A DNA stretch of 39,951 nt from the NCBI GenBank assembly GCA_021777105.1, contig JAIQZQ010000111.1, positions 1 through 39,951 on the forward strand, given 5' to 3'. Below, piece after piece: positions 16,228-26,826 of the stretch. The notes under the pieces are model-generated. The model was not told the DNA's origin. It did no database searches and saw only the letters and a program-made list of their open reading frames with translations. Source of the DNA: Candidatus Anammoxibacter sp. (GTDB taxonomy: Bacteria > Planctomycetota > Brocadiia > Brocadiales > Anammoxibacteraceae). Numbering within the stretch: position 1 is the stretch's first letter; each line of letters starts with the position of its first letter. The position numbers and the translations under genes were made by a program.

Positions 16228-19200
16228 ATGAAATCAAAGCAAGATATTAAGCGGTATCCTCTATCCTCGCCTCAACGTGAAATCTGGTTTGATCAGATGT
16301 TGCAGCCTGAAACACCGTTGTACAATATAGGATGCTATACGCATATTAAAGGGCCGGTTGATCCGGCCTTGTTTGAATCAGCGGTTAAGTTGCTGACGCA
16401 AAGTTATGATGCTTTTCGGACGAGGTTAATTTACGGAAATGGGGAAATACCTGAGCAAATTTTTATTGAAGATTTGTCGGCTGCCACGCCTTTTTATGAT
16501 TTTTCTCAAAATGATAACCCGCATGAATCAGCGTTGGCCTGGATGCAGGAACAATTAGTTAAGCCTTTTGAGTTGATTGAAAAACCTTTATTTCGTTTCG
16601 CCCTGCTTAAAATTAATGAAAATTGTTTTTATTTTTTCTTCGCATACCATCATTTGATTATCGACGGTTGGGCCATTGCGTTAACCAGCAAGAGATTAGG
16701 ACGGATATATAGCGCGTTATTGAAAGGCGCAAATCTGAATCTAAATGCGCCGTCTTATCAATATTTTATTGAGAATGATCGCGCTTACATTGAATCCGCC
16801 CGTTACAAATCAGACCTGCTGTATTGGACCGAAAAATATCAAACCTTGCCGGCCCCCTTGTTGACTCCGCGTTATTTAAACCAATTTACCGGGGTTACGC
16901 CCCCTAGTGAACGGCTGGATTTCCGGCTGCCCCGCCATTTTTATAACCGTTTTTTGACTTTTGCCGTAAATAACAATTCGACGCTTTTCCATGTAATGCA
17001 GGGGGCATTGTACGTATACTTTACACGCACAACAAACAGGGAGGATATGGCGGTAGGATTGCCGGTGCGCAATAGGAGCAACGCGGATTTTAAGGAAACC
17101 GCGGGATTGTTTGTTGGGATGAACGCGGCATGGTTCCGGTTTGGAACAAATTTGAATTTCAGGCAATTATTAAAGGAGATCGGAAAATCTCTCAGATCTG
17201 ATTACCGTTATCAACGATTGCCCATAGGCGAATTAAACCGCGCGGCGGGCGTCCATAAGATGGGACGGCGACAAATTTTTGATGTTCAGTTAAACTATGC
17301 CAATCACGATTATGACACTAATTTTGGGGATAGCAAAGCGCAAACGATTGTATTAACGAGCAATCTCGAACAAGCGCCGCTCTCTATTTCCGTATGGGAA
17401 TTTCATGAGAATGAAGAGGTTCAGATAGATTTTGATTATAAACTATCCTACTTTGACGCTTCGGAAGTTGAGCATATCAAGGCGCGTTTTATGCATATCA
17501 TGGAGTATGTTTTAACTCATGTTGATGAATCAATTAGCTCAATTCCGCTATTGACCAAAATCGAGAGCCAACAATTGCATGACTGGAGTAAAACAGAAAG
17601 CATTTATTCAAAAGAAAAAACAGTTGTGGAGCTATTTCAAACACAAGTTGAAAAAACGCCTGATAATATTGCGTTAGTTTTTCCTTCGACAGGCTCTGGA
17701 AAAGATTCAGATCAACAGTTGACTTATAAACAACTTAATCAAAAAGCGAATCAACTGGCCCATTATCTGCTTAACCTCCAAACCGGCTCCGATAACCGGC
17801 TTATCGGCATTTGTGTCGAGCGTTCACTGGAAATGGTTGTTGGTTTGTTAGGCATTTTAAAAGCCGGCGGAGCGTATCTGCCCCTTGATTCGGAATATCC
17901 TGATGAACGCCTGGCCTTTATGATTAATGACGCAGGTATACAAATACTCATTACTCAATCTGATCTACAAACAAAATTTGATTCAATAGCCAATGATGAA
18001 TTATCAATCGTCAATATTGAAACCGCGCTTAATAGTCAACCTTCAATCGTCAATCTTCAATCGCCAATCTTCAATCCTGAAAATTTAGCTTATGTGATTT
18101 ATACTTCAGGGTCGACAGGGACGCCAAAGGGAGCCGGCGTCCCGCATCAAGCGGTCGCGCGATTAGTTCATCAAACCAACTATGCCTGTTTAGACGCCGG
18201 TCAAACTTTCCTGCAATACGCCCCTCTCTCTTTTGACGCAGCCACATTTGAAGTGTGGGGCGCATTGCTAAACGGCGCCAAACTTGTGGTAATGCCTCCT
18301 GATAAACGTAGTTTATCTCAATTGAGCCAAAGCCTCCTGGAACAAAAAGTAACCATACTCTGGTTGACGAGCAGTCTGTTTAATTTAATGCTGGATGAAC
18401 AACCTGAGGGTTTGCTAAATATCAAACAGTTATTGGTTGGCGGCGAGGAGTTATCTGTTCCTCATATACAGCGGGCGTTAAAAGAGCTGCCTAACACGCA
18501 ATTGATTAACGGTTACGGCCCCACTGAAAACACTACTTTCACCTGTTGTTACCCAATTGAGAGGAAAGATTATCCCGTTTCAATACCAATAGGAAAACCG
18601 ATTGCCAATACCTCGGTCTATATTCTTGATGAATGCATGCGTCCCATGCCGATTGGTTTAGCCGGCGAACTTTATACCGGCGGTTTAGGCCTGGCGCATG
18701 GCTACCATAACCGCCCGGAACTCACAGCTGAAAAATTTATCGAAATTGAGCTATTCGGCAAACGCCAACGTCTTTATAAAACCGGAGATCTTGCCCGTTG
18801 GTTGCCGACCGGCAACATCGAATACATAGGCCGCCTTGACCATCAAGTAAAACTGAGAGGCTATCGCATAGAGCTTGGCGAAATTGAGGCAGCGCTGAGC
18901 CGACACGAAGCCGTTAAAGAAGCTGTGGTGGAGCTTTATAAAAAAGATGACAACCCCCGTTTAGTCGCTTATATTACACTTGCCGGTGATCAGTCATCGG
19001 TAATAAATAATCAGTCCTCAACGGACATTGACCAAACAGCTCTGATAATTGAACTGCGCGCATGGCTCAAAAACCGTTTGCCCGAATATATGGAACCGGC
19101 AAGCTTCACTGTTATAGACGAATTCCCATTAACGCCCAACGGGAAGATTGACCGCAAGGCTTTGCCGAAGCCCGATTTGACCTTCCAGGCGGAACAACAG

Positions 19201-22200
19201 ACGCTGCAAACCGAAACCGAACGCCTGTTGAGCAACCTGTGGTCGCAAGCGCTGGGCATTGAAATAACCAGCGCGCTAACACATTTCTTTGAAGCCAGCG
19301 GACACTCCCTGTTAGCCGTTAAATTAGTTTCACGCATCCGCGAAAGATTTAACATTGAAATGCCGTTGCGGATTATATTTGAAAAGCCTATTCTTACGGA
19401 ACAGGCCGAATGGCTTGATAAGCAACAACGCTGCGCGGAAATGCCGCCAATCAGACCTTTAGGGGAAGGAACCCCCTTGGCCTTGTCTTTTGCGCAGCAA
19501 CGATTGTGGTTTTTGGCGGAGTTGGAAGGCGTAAGCGCGACATATAATATGCCGATTGCTTTGCGCCTTCAAGGCAAACTCAATGAACCCGCTTTGCAAA
19601 AAGCGTCAACCTCACTAATTCAACGTCACGACAGCTTGCGCTTATGTTTCCCTACGGTCAACGGCGAGCCAATCGCGCGACTTAAGGGCATTTACAACCC
19701 GTTTAAGAAGGTTGTAGATCTCACGGATTTAGCTGAAACGGAACAACAATGCCGGGTTGCAGAATTGACCGCCGATCATGCTCAAGCGCCATTTGATCTA
19801 AGCGCAGGCTCCCTATTGAGTTTGCGCCTTTTAAAACTTAGCAACGAAGAACATCTATTGCTATTTAACATGCACCACATTATCAGCGATGGTTGGTCAA
19901 TTGGCGTGATGATGCGGGAGTGGAGTCAATTATACAACGCTTATGCCATGAATAATGAACCCCAACTGCTCAAACCGCTGATTCAATACACAGATTACTC
20001 GGCGTGGCAAAGGGAGTGGCTGCAAGGCGATGCGCTTGAAAAACAATGCGCTTATTGGGTTCGAAAACTAGCCGGGGCTCCTGAATTGTTGGATCTGCCC
20101 ACGGACAATCCGAGGCCGGCAGTGACGCGTTACCAGGGCAGGCTCCTTCAAAGCGCTTTAAATCATGAACTCGCGCAAGGGATTAAGCAGTTAAGCCGGC
20201 AACAAGGCTCGACTGTCTTTATGACGTTGCTTGCGGCTTTTAATGTTTTGTTGTTTCGATACAGCGGGCAAACCGATCTGGTAGTAGGCTGCCCTATTGC
20301 CAACCGGGCGCAACGCCAAACCGAAGATATGATAGGCTTTTTTGTTAATACACTGGCGTTACGCTCGCAAATCAAAGACGAGCAGACTTTTACAGAACTG
20401 CTAAAACAAGTGAGAACAACAGCGCTTGAGGCATACAGCCGGCAGGACATACCATTTGAATACCTGGTTGAACAACTGAACCCTTCTCGCAGCCTTAGTT
20501 ATGCGCCGCTGTTTCAGGTTATGTTTGCGCTGCAAAATACGCCGGAAGAAAAGCCGGAATTCAACGGCCTGAAAGTGTCTACTCTTGAACCAACACAAAC
20601 AACGGCTAAATTTGATTTAACCTTGAGCGTTGTGGAACACGACAACTCATTTGTTTGTGATTGGGAATATAACACGGACTTGTTCCGTGAAGATACTATC
20701 ATCCGTATGACCAAACATTTCCAGCGCTTATTAGAGGGTATAATCAATAATCCGGAACAATCGCTAGTGAAACTCCCGCTGCTCCCCGAAGCCGAGCTTC
20801 AACAATTGCAGGACTTGAACCAAACGCAAACAGATTATGCTAAAGACAAAACAGTTGTTGACCTATTTCAGGAGCAAGTTGAAAAAACCCCTGATAAAGT
20901 AGCGGTGGTATTTTCTTCGACAGGCTCGGAACAAGATTCAAATCAGCGGTTGAGCTATAATGAACTTAACACGAGAGCCAATCAGTTAGCCCATTACTTA
21001 AGGACTTTGGGAGTTAAAGCCGAGACCTTAGTCGGTATCTGCGCAGCGCGTTCCATGGAAATGGTGGTTGGTTTGCTGGGTATTTTAAAGGCAGGCGGCG
21101 CTTATGTCCCCCTTGATCCGGAATATCCGGAGGAACGCTTGGCCTTTATGACTAAGGACTCAGGTATACGAATACTAATTACTCAATCAGAACTGCAAAC
21201 AAAACTTTTTTCAACAGTCAATTGTGAATTATCAATCGTCAATATTGAAACAGAGCTTAATAATCAATCTTCAATCGACAATCTTCACTCTTCTATAGTC
21301 AATCCTGAAAATTTAGCTTACGTGATTTATACCTCCGGCTCAACCGGAACACCAAAAGGCGCAATGATTGGCCATCTTGGGCTAACCAACGTGATTCAAA
21401 CGCAAGCCCAAACTTTTAATATTAACCGGGAAAGCCGGTTCTTGCAATTTGCGTCTCTTAGTTTTGACGCTTCTACTTTTGAAATCTTCCTATCTTTAAC
21501 CAGAGGCGCAACGCTTCAATTAAGCGCGGTCAACAAATTAGCGCCTGACGATCAGTTCATTAAACTAATAAACAATCAATCCGTTACCCATGTATTATTG
21601 CCCCCCTCTTTTTTAGCGGCTTTGCCTCAAGAAAAATTAACGGGTATAGAAACAATTATAGTAGGCGGAGAAACATGCTCGGCGGAATTAGCCTCAAAAT
21701 GGTCAAACGGCCGAAGGTTTTTTAACGCCTATGGGCCCACGGAAAGCGCCATCTGCGTTACCCAGACCGAATGCCGTCCCAACGGCAAGGCGCCGCCAAT
21801 CGGCAAACCTCTGGCCAACACTCAAATCTACATTTTAGACGCAAATCTCAATCCCGCGCCGTTCGGTTTACCGGGCGAACTGTGCATTGCCGGCGTTGGT
21901 TTGGCCAGGGGCTATCTCAATCGCCCGGAGCTCACTGCTGATAAATTTAAAGAGATTGAAATATTCGGCAAACATAAACGCATTTACAAAACAGGAGATT
22001 TGGCCCGTTGGCTACCCGACGGCAATCTCGAATACCTGGGACGTATTGACCATCAAGTCAAACTAAGAGGCTATCGCATCGAACTCGGCGAAATTGAAAC
22101 AGCGCTGTGCCGGCATGCAGCCGTTAAAGAAGCAGTGGTGGAACTCTATAACAAAGACGACAATCCGCGTTTAATAGCTTATGTCTCATTATCCAGGCGA

Positions 22201-25200
22201 ATTGACGATGTAGCTAAAGAGCTACGCGATCATCTCAAAGCGAGTTTGCCTGAATATATGTTGCCGGCCGGTTTCATGGCGCTGGATGAACTGCCGTTAA
22301 CCCGGAACAACAAAATTGATCGCAAAGCGCTGCCGAAGCCGGATTCAATCCTGATTCAAAGCGACGCCGTATTCATTAAACCACAAACCCATGTTCAACA
22401 ACAGATCGCGGAAGTATGGCAAGAGCTTTTAAAATTAGACAAAGTCGGCATACATGACAACTTTTTTGATCTGGGCGGGCACTCCCTGCTGTTAATAAAA
22501 GCGCAAAACCGCCTTCAAGAGCTTTTGGATAAACCTTTGCCGGCTGTTAAACTTTTTCAATATCCCACAATTCAAAGTTTGGCAGCTTACCTCTCGCGCA
22601 ATGAAGATGAAAAAAGCTTCACTCAAACTAAACCGGCGCGCGGCGAGCCTGATGACGTTGCCGTTATCGGCATGGCGGGCCGTTTTCCAGGCGCGCATAA
22701 TATAGAAATATTCTGGAACAATATTCGTGAAGGTTTAGAGACTATTCAATTTTTCAGCGATGATGAGATTCTGAAAAACGGCGTAGAGCCGGCGCTATTA
22801 AATAATCCTGATTATGTTAAAGCCGGCGGAACGCTAGACGGGGCGGATTTATTTGACGCGGCTTTCTTTGGCTACACTCCTAAAGAGGCGGAAATCATTG
22901 ATCCACAACAACGCTTGTTTTTGGAAATAGCATGGGCGGGCATTGAACATGCGGGTTATGCCCCGGGCGCTGTCAATTTTCCGGTTGGTATTTTTGCGGG
23001 AGCCGGCATGAACACTTATTTGATTAATAATTTATTGCCGAACAAAACGTTGGTAAAAACACATGGCGATTATCAGCTTATGTTGGGTGGAGTTAATGAT
23101 TTCATAGCAACCCGCGCCGCTTATAAACTAAACCTCAAAGGGCCTGCTTTAACAGCGCAAACCGCTTGTTCAACTTCATTGGTCGCAACGCATGTCGCCT
23201 GTCAAAGTCTTCTAAACGGCGAGTGTGAGATGGCTTTGGCCGGAGGCTCTTCAATTTCATTTCCTCAGAAACAGGGTTATCTGCATAAGGAAGGAATGAT
23301 CGCTTCGCCCGACGGCCATTGCCGCGCATTTGACGCTTCAGCGCAAGGCACGGTGCGCGGCTCCGGAGTGGGCGTCGTTGTTCTGAAACGCCTCAGCCGG
23401 GCGCTGAAAGATGGAGACACAATTCATGCAGTGATAAAAGGCTCGGCTATTAATAATGACGGCATGGGCAAGGTGGGATTCACGGCTCCCGGTGTTGACG
23501 GTCAGGAAGCCGCCATTGCCAAGGCTATGCAAGGCCTGGATTATGAGTCAATCAGCTATATTGAAGCGCACGGAACCGGCACCTCGCTTGGCGACCCGAT
23601 TGAAGTCGCCGCCTTAACACAAGCATATCGGGCGCAAACTCAAAAAAATGGATACTGCGCATTAGGTTCGGTCAAAACCAATGTTGGGCATCTGGATACG
23701 GCCGCCGGCGTAACCGGTTTAATAAAAACCGTGATGGCTTTGAAGCATCGTGAAATCCCACCCAGCCTGCATTTTAAAAATCCTAATCCGCAAATCGATT
23801 TTAAAAACAGTCCATTCTTTGTTAATACTGATTTAAAAGAGTGGCAATCGCCGGAGCCGCTTCGCGCCGGAGTCAGCTCATTCGGCATTGGCGGCACAAA
23901 CGCCCATGTGGTCTTGGAAGAAGCGCCAATGCAAACTTCCACTAAATCAAGACCATGGCAGCTAATGTGCATTTCCGCCAAAACAGATACCGCGCTAAAG
24001 CAGTTAAGCCGTAATGTTGCGGACCATATTGCGGCGCATCCGGAACTTAACCCGGCAGACACTGCTTATACTTTAAATATAGGCCGCGCAGCATTCACCC
24101 GCCGCGCATTTTTAGTTAGTCAAAATTTATCCGATACGGCTGATATTCTGCGAAACCATAATCCAAATGATTTACGACAAAGCATAACGGATGATAGCGA
24201 GCCACAAATTGTGTTTATGTTTCCAGGCCAAGGATCGCAACATGTCAACATGGCCGCCGGGCTGTATAAAAATGAGCCGCAATTTCGTTCCATTGTTGAT
24301 GAATGCGCTGAAATGCTCAAACCTCATTTGGGGTTTGATTTACGCGACACACTCTATCCTTCCAACGACGCAAAGCCGCATTTTGAATCAACTGAAGAAA
24401 TTTTGCCGGCCCTGTTTGTCACTGAATATGCATTGGCTAAACTATGTATGGCCTGGGGCATTGAGCCCACCGTTATGATTGGTCACGAAACCGGCGAATA
24501 TGTGGCGGCTTGCCTGGCCGGGGTATTCTCGCTGTCCGACGCCCTGCAACTAGCGGCAACACAAGGCAAATTGATCAAAACCCAGGGGCAATATAAGCTA
24601 TCCACGGAAGGTTTACAAACTCTGGTTGAACAAGACAATCACATTTTTTTAGAATTAGGCCCGGGAGCGGAACTAAGCGGTTTAGTCAGTCAATATAAAC
24701 AAGATGCAACCACATTCAACATGTTAAGGCCGGTCGATTCAGATCAGGATGATCAGGCATTTTTGCTAAATACATTGGGAGGATTGTGGTTAAGTAATGT
24801 CAAGTTGAATTGGCCCGCGTTTTACGCAAATGAGCAACGCTTGCGCATTCCCTTGCCGACTTATCCATTTGAGAGCAAACGTTATTGGGTAGAGCCCGCC
24901 AAATTAATCCCGGCGGAAACGGAAACGGAGTCGCTTGTTAAACGTCCGCTTGATGAATGGTTTTACCTGCCAGACTGGAAGCGGACGGCGCCAATCTTAC
25001 TGCAACCGGGCGCCAAGCCATTAAATTTGTCAAGCTGGTTAATTTTTAAAGACAACCGGGGTTTAGGCGACGAACTTGCAACAGAGCTGAAAAAACAAGG
25101 TTGCCGTGTTATAGAAGCTTTGCGCGGCGCAACCTTTGAGCAACATAATGCGCAGAGTTACACGATGCGCCCGCGCAAACGCGATGATTACCAATGCTTG

Positions 25201-26826
25201 TTTGACGCGTTAAAAAATAGCGGGCAACAGCCCGACGCCATACTCCACCTTTGGAGCCTTGACGCGGCGAATAAACTTGAGCAAAGCCAAATCATGGGTT
25301 TTTATAGCCTATTATTTTTAGCTCAAACCTGGCCAAAAATGATTCATAAGAGACATTTATTTGTTGTGTCCAATCAAATCCACGAAGTAACCGGGGATGA
25401 AGAACCGCAGACTATGGCCGCGACTTTGCTTGGGCCGGCGCAAACTATAGGATCGGAATACACTGACATTCACTGCCGCGGCATTGATATTGTTATGCCA
25501 GGGTCCGGGAAGGAAAGAAGGCAACAAATTGCCAACTTATTAAAGGAGTGTCAAACCTGTGTCCCGGACAACATCGTGGCATACCGCAACAAACAACGCT
25601 GGATTCGCTCATTTGAATCCATTCGTTTGCCGGCTACTAAACCAGACGCGCCGACTTTGAGGGATAAAGGCGTGTGCCTGATTACCGGCGGTTTAGGAGG
25701 CATCGGTTTAGCGCTGGCGAAATACCTGGCAACAAGAGTCAAAGCAAGGCTGGCATTAATCAGCCGTTCAGTATTGCCTGAAAGCCGGGCATGGGATGAT
25801 TGGTTAGCCTCGCATGCGGAAGACGATATGACTTCAGTTAAAATTCGCCGCATTCGCGAACTGCAAACTTTAGGCTCGGAAGTATTAGTCCTTAATGCTG
25901 ATGTGGGCAACCGAGAACAAATGCAAGACGCAATCGAACAGGCCAAAGCCCGGTTTGGCGCAATTCATGGCGTAATTCACTCTGCCGGCGAGCCGGCCGG
26001 ATGCGTAATTGAACTAAAAACAGAGACCGAGGCGGCGCGAATTCTTTTGCCGAAAGTTGAAGGCACTATTATTTTAAATGAGCTGTTGGATGCTCAACAA
26101 CTTGATTTTATGGCGTTTTGCTCGTCGCTTAATTCAATGATGGGAACACCGGGTCAGGTTGATTATTGCGGCGCAAACGCATTTCAGGATGCTTACGCGC
26201 ATGCGTTATATAAACAAAATATTAATGCAGTCAGCATTAACTGGGCCGGATGGCTGGAAGTCGGCATGGCGGCAAATATTAAGCTGCCGGAAATAATGCG
26301 AGCGGATTACGAGCAGGATTTACAAGCCAACGGCATTTTGCCACATGAAGGAGTTGAAGCATTTGAACGCATTCTTGCAAACCCTATGCCGCAAGTTCTG
26401 GTTTCTACCACTGATTGGGAGAAGCGTTTACAGTCTGAGAACGAAAGGTTAAAGGCAAACACGGTTAAGTTAAAAAATATTAATAAAACCTCCGGCAATA
26501 ACCGTCCTGATATCACAGTAAAATATGTGGAGCCTCGCAATTTAACCGAGCAACAAATAGGCGATATCTGGCAATCATTACTGGGCATAGAACCTATCGG
26601 TGTTCATGATGATTTCTTTGAATTAGGCGGGCATTCTTTGCTTATGACCCAACTAATATCAATATTACACGAAACATTCTCAGTAAAGCTGTCCATGCAA
26701 GCATTGTTTGAGACGGCTACAATTGCTGAATTGGCGGAACAGGTTGACAAAATACAAATCGTGAGGCAACAACTAGGGAAGCCGGCTGATCAGGATTCTG
26801 AAGAGATTGAAGAGATTGAGTTATGA
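16228..26826 (+). CDS. Hybrid NRPS-PKS megasynthase, first gene
   Basis: A 3532-residue assembly-line enzyme: C-A-T (module 1), C-A-T (module 2), KS-AT relic-KR-T (module 3). I start it at the ATG at 16228, just before KRYPLSSPQREIWF; the frame is open back to a TTG at 16033, but that part lies in dispersed repeats and does not look like protein. No good ribosome site precedes 16228. Active-site residues: C1 HHLIIDG (H141-D146), T1 S1027, C2 HHIISDG (H1216-D1221), T2 S2086, KS C2314/H2448/H2488, KR S3300/Y3313/N3317, T3 S3470. The AT is degenerate. The protein ends in an acidic tail (SEEIEEIEL) suited to bind the docking domain that opens the next protein. The stop overlaps the next start by 4 bases (ATGA). 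Opening with a condensation domain suggests an acyl starter or an upstream donor. No other biosynthesis gene lies upstream. Confidence 0.95.
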   Translation: MKSKQDIKRYPLSSPQREIWFDQMLQPETPLYNIGCYTHIKGPVDPALFESAVKLLTQSYDAFRTRLIYGNGEIPEQIFIEDLSAATPFYDFSQNDNPHESALAWMQEQLVKPFELIEKPLFRFALLKINENCFYFFFAYHHLIIDGWAIALTSKRLGRIYSALLKGANLNLNAPSYQYFIENDRAYIESARYKSDLLYWTEKYQTLPAPLLTPRYLNQFTGVTPPSERLDFRLPRHFYNRFLTFAVNNNSTLFHVMQGALYVYFTRTTNREDMAVGLPVRNRSNADFKETAGLFVGMNAAWFRFGTNLNFRQLLKEIGKSLRSDYRYQRLPIGELNRAAGVHKMGRRQIFDVQLNYANHDYDTNFGDSKAQTIVLTSNLEQAPLSISVWEFHENEEVQIDFDYKLSYFDASEVEHIKARFMHIMEYVLTHVDESISSIPLLTKIESQQLHDWSKTESIYSKEKTVVELFQTQVEKTPDNIALVFPSTGSGKDSDQQLTYKQLNQKANQLAHYLLNLQTGSDNRLIGICVERSLEMVVGLLGILKAGGAYLPLDSEYPDERLAFMINDAGIQILITQSDLQTKFDSIANDELSIVNIETALNSQPSIVNLQSPIFNPENLAYVIYTSGSTGTPKGAGVPHQAVARLVHQTNYACLDAGQTFLQYAPLSFDAATFEVWGALLNGAKLVVMPPDKRSLSQLSQSLLEQKVTILWLTSSLFNLMLDEQPEGLLNIKQLLVGGEELSVPHIQRALKELPNTQLINGYGPTENTTFTCCYPIERKDYPVSIPIGKPIANTSVYILDECMRPMPIGLAGELYTGGLGLAHGYHNRPELTAEKFIEIELFGKRQRLYKTGDLARWLPTGNIEYIGRLDHQVKLRGYRIELGEIEAALSRHEAVKEAVVELYKKDDNPRLVAYITLAGDQSSVINNQSSTDIDQTALIIELRAWLKNRLPEYMEPASFTVIDEFPLTPNGKIDRKALPKPDLTFQAEQQTLQTETERLLSNLWSQALGIEITSALTHFFEASGHSLLAVKLVSRIRERFNIEMPLRIIFEKPILTEQAEWLDKQQRCAEMPPIRPLGEGTPLALSFAQQRLWFLAELEGVSATYNMPIALRLQGKLNEPALQKASTSLIQRHDSLRLCFPTVNGEPIARLKGIYNPFKKVVDLTDLAETEQQCRVAELTADHAQAPFDLSAGSLLSLRLLKLSNEEHLLLFNMHHIISDGWSIGVMMREWSQLYNAYAMNNEPQLLKPLIQYTDYSAWQREWLQGDALEKQCAYWVRKLAGAPELLDLPTDNPRPAVTRYQGRLLQSALNHELAQGIKQLSRQQGSTVFMTLLAAFNVLLFRYSGQTDLVVGCPIANRAQRQTEDMIGFFVNTLALRSQIKDEQTFTELLKQVRTTALEAYSRQDIPFEYLVEQLNPSRSLSYAPLFQVMFALQNTPEEKPEFNGLKVSTLEPTQTTAKFDLTLSVVEHDNSFVCDWEYNTDLFREDTIIRMTKHFQRLLEGIINNPEQSLVKLPLLPEAELQQLQDLNQTQTDYAKDKTVVDLFQEQVEKTPDKVAVVFSSTGSEQDSNQRLSYNELNTRANQLAHYLRTLGVKAETLVGICAARSMEMVVGLLGILKAGGAYVPLDPEYPEERLAFMTKDSGIRILITQSELQTKLFSTVNCELSIVNIETELNNQSSIDNLHSSIVNPENLAYVIYTSGSTGTPKGAMIGHLGLTNVIQTQAQTFNINRESRFLQFASLSFDASTFEIFLSLTRGATLQLSAVNKLAPDDQFIKLINNQSVTHVLLPPSFLAALPQEKLTGIETIIVGGETCSAELASKWSNGRRFFNAYGPTESAICVTQTECRPNGKAPPIGKPLANTQIYILDANLNPAPFGLPGELCIAGVGLARGYLNRPELTADKFKEIEIFGKHKRIYKTGDLARWLPDGNLEYLGRIDHQVKLRGYRIELGEIETALCRHAAVKEAVVELYNKDDNPRLIAYVSLSRRIDDVAKELRDHLKASLPEYMLPAGFMALDELPLTRNNKIDRKALPKPDSILIQSDAVFIKPQTHVQQQIAEVWQELLKLDKVGIHDNFFDLGGHSLLLIKAQNRLQELLDKPLPAVKLFQYPTIQSLAAYLSRNEDEKSFTQTKPARGEPDDVAVIGMAGRFPGAHNIEIFWNNIREGLETIQFFSDDEILKNGVEPALLNNPDYVKAGGTLDGADLFDAAFFGYTPKEAEIIDPQQRLFLEIAWAGIEHAGYAPGAVNFPVGIFAGAGMNTYLINNLLPNKTLVKTHGDYQLMLGGVNDFIATRAAYKLNLKGPALTAQTACSTSLVATHVACQSLLNGECEMALAGGSSISFPQKQGYLHKEGMIASPDGHCRAFDASAQGTVRGSGVGVVVLKRLSRALKDGDTIHAVIKGSAINNDGMGKVGFTAPGVDGQEAAIAKAMQGLDYESISYIEAHGTGTSLGDPIEVAALTQAYRAQTQKNGYCALGSVKTNVGHLDTAAGVTGLIKTVMALKHREIPPSLHFKNPNPQIDFKNSPFFVNTDLKEWQSPEPLRAGVSSFGIGGTNAHVVLEEAPMQTSTKSRPWQLMCISAKTDTALKQLSRNVADHIAAHPELNPADTAYTLNIGRAAFTRRAFLVSQNLSDTADILRNHNPNDLRQSITDDSEPQIVFMFPGQGSQHVNMAAGLYKNEPQFRSIVDECAEMLKPHLGFDLRDTLYPSNDAKPHFESTEEILPALFVTEYALAKLCMAWGIEPTVMIGHETGEYVAACLAGVFSLSDALQLAATQGKLIKTQGQYKLSTEGLQTLVEQDNHIFLELGPGAELSGLVSQYKQDATTFNMLRPVDSDQDDQAFLLNTLGGLWLSNVKLNWPAFYANEQRLRIPLPTYPFESKRYWVEPAKLIPAETETESLVKRPLDEWFYLPDWKRTAPILLQPGAKPLNLSSWLIFKDNRGLGDELATELKKQGCRVIEALRGATFEQHNAQSYTMRPRKRDDYQCLFDALKNSGQQPDAILHLWSLDAANKLEQSQIMGFYSLLFLAQTWPKMIHKRHLFVVSNQIHEVTGDEEPQTMAATLLGPAQTIGSEYTDIHCRGIDIVMPGSGKERRQQIANLLKECQTCVPDNIVAYRNKQRWIRSFESIRLPATKPDAPTLRDKGVCLITGGLGGIGLALAKYLATRVKARLALISRSVLPESRAWDDWLASHAEDDMTSVKIRRIRELQTLGSEVLVLNADVGNREQMQDAIEQAKARFGAIHGVIHSAGEPAGCVIELKTETEAARILLPKVEGTIILNELLDAQQLDFMAFCSSLNSMMGTPGQVDYCGANAFQDAYAHALYKQNINAVSINWAGWLEVGMAANIKLPEIMRADYEQDLQANGILPHEGVEAFERILANPMPQVLVSTTDWEKRLQSENERLKANTVKLKNINKTSGNNRPDITVKYVEPRNLTEQQIGDIWQSLLGIEPIGVHDDFFELGGHSLLMTQLISILHETFSVKLSMQALFETATIAELAEQVDKIQIVRQQLGKPADQDSEEIEEIEL
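16250..19440 (+). other. Module 1: C-A-T, predicted valine
   Basis: The C domain has SSPQREIWF and HHLIIDGWA and differs from the later, LCL-like C domains, so it may be a starter-type C domain. In the A domain (Y625 opens YTSGSTGTPKG) the residues aligned to the gramicidin A-domain pocket read D-A-F-W-L-G-G-T-F, one conservative change from the known valine code DAFWIGGTFK. The carrier motif is SGHSL instead of GGHSL, with the serine intact. Confidence 0.8.
19450..22620 (+). other. Module 2: C-A-T, hydrophobic substrate
   Basis: The LCL-type C domain opens with LSFAQQRLWFL and keeps HHIISDGWS. Pocket residues of the A domain read D-A-F-L-I-G-A-I-C. I cannot match this to a specific amino acid; the residues are those of a hydrophobic pocket. 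The carrier motif is DLGGHSL. The A domain is the most divergent of the five. Confidence 0.7.
22651..26760 (+). other. Module 3: KS - AT relic - KR - T
   Basis: The KS (about residues 2142-2570) has TACSTSL, HGTGTSLGDP and NVGHLDTAAG and looks active. The KR (NADPH motif GGLGGIG at 3154-3160; Ser-Tyr-Asn catalytic set) looks active and should give a beta-hydroxy unit; no DH or ER is present. The stereochemical type of the KR cannot be read: there is no LDD motif and no A-type tryptophan. The carrier domain closes the protein. Confidence 0.9.
24205..24894 (+). other. Degenerate acyltransferase domain
   Basis: FPGQGSQ and the post-AT phrase YPFESKRYW are present, but the nucleophile motif GHSxG reads GHETG (E2754, codon GAA at 24487). 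From there to the FLELGPG motif there are only about 55 residues against roughly 180 in complete AT domains, so about 125 residues are missing, including the region of the catalytic histidine and the substrate-selecting motif. The junction is near 24585-24600 and is in frame. This domain should be unable to load an extender unit. Confidence 0.88.

Noticed and set aside
24191..24478. Separate 95-codon gene inside the AT region
   Set aside because: It is a shadow in another frame of the megasynthase and shows no independent signal.
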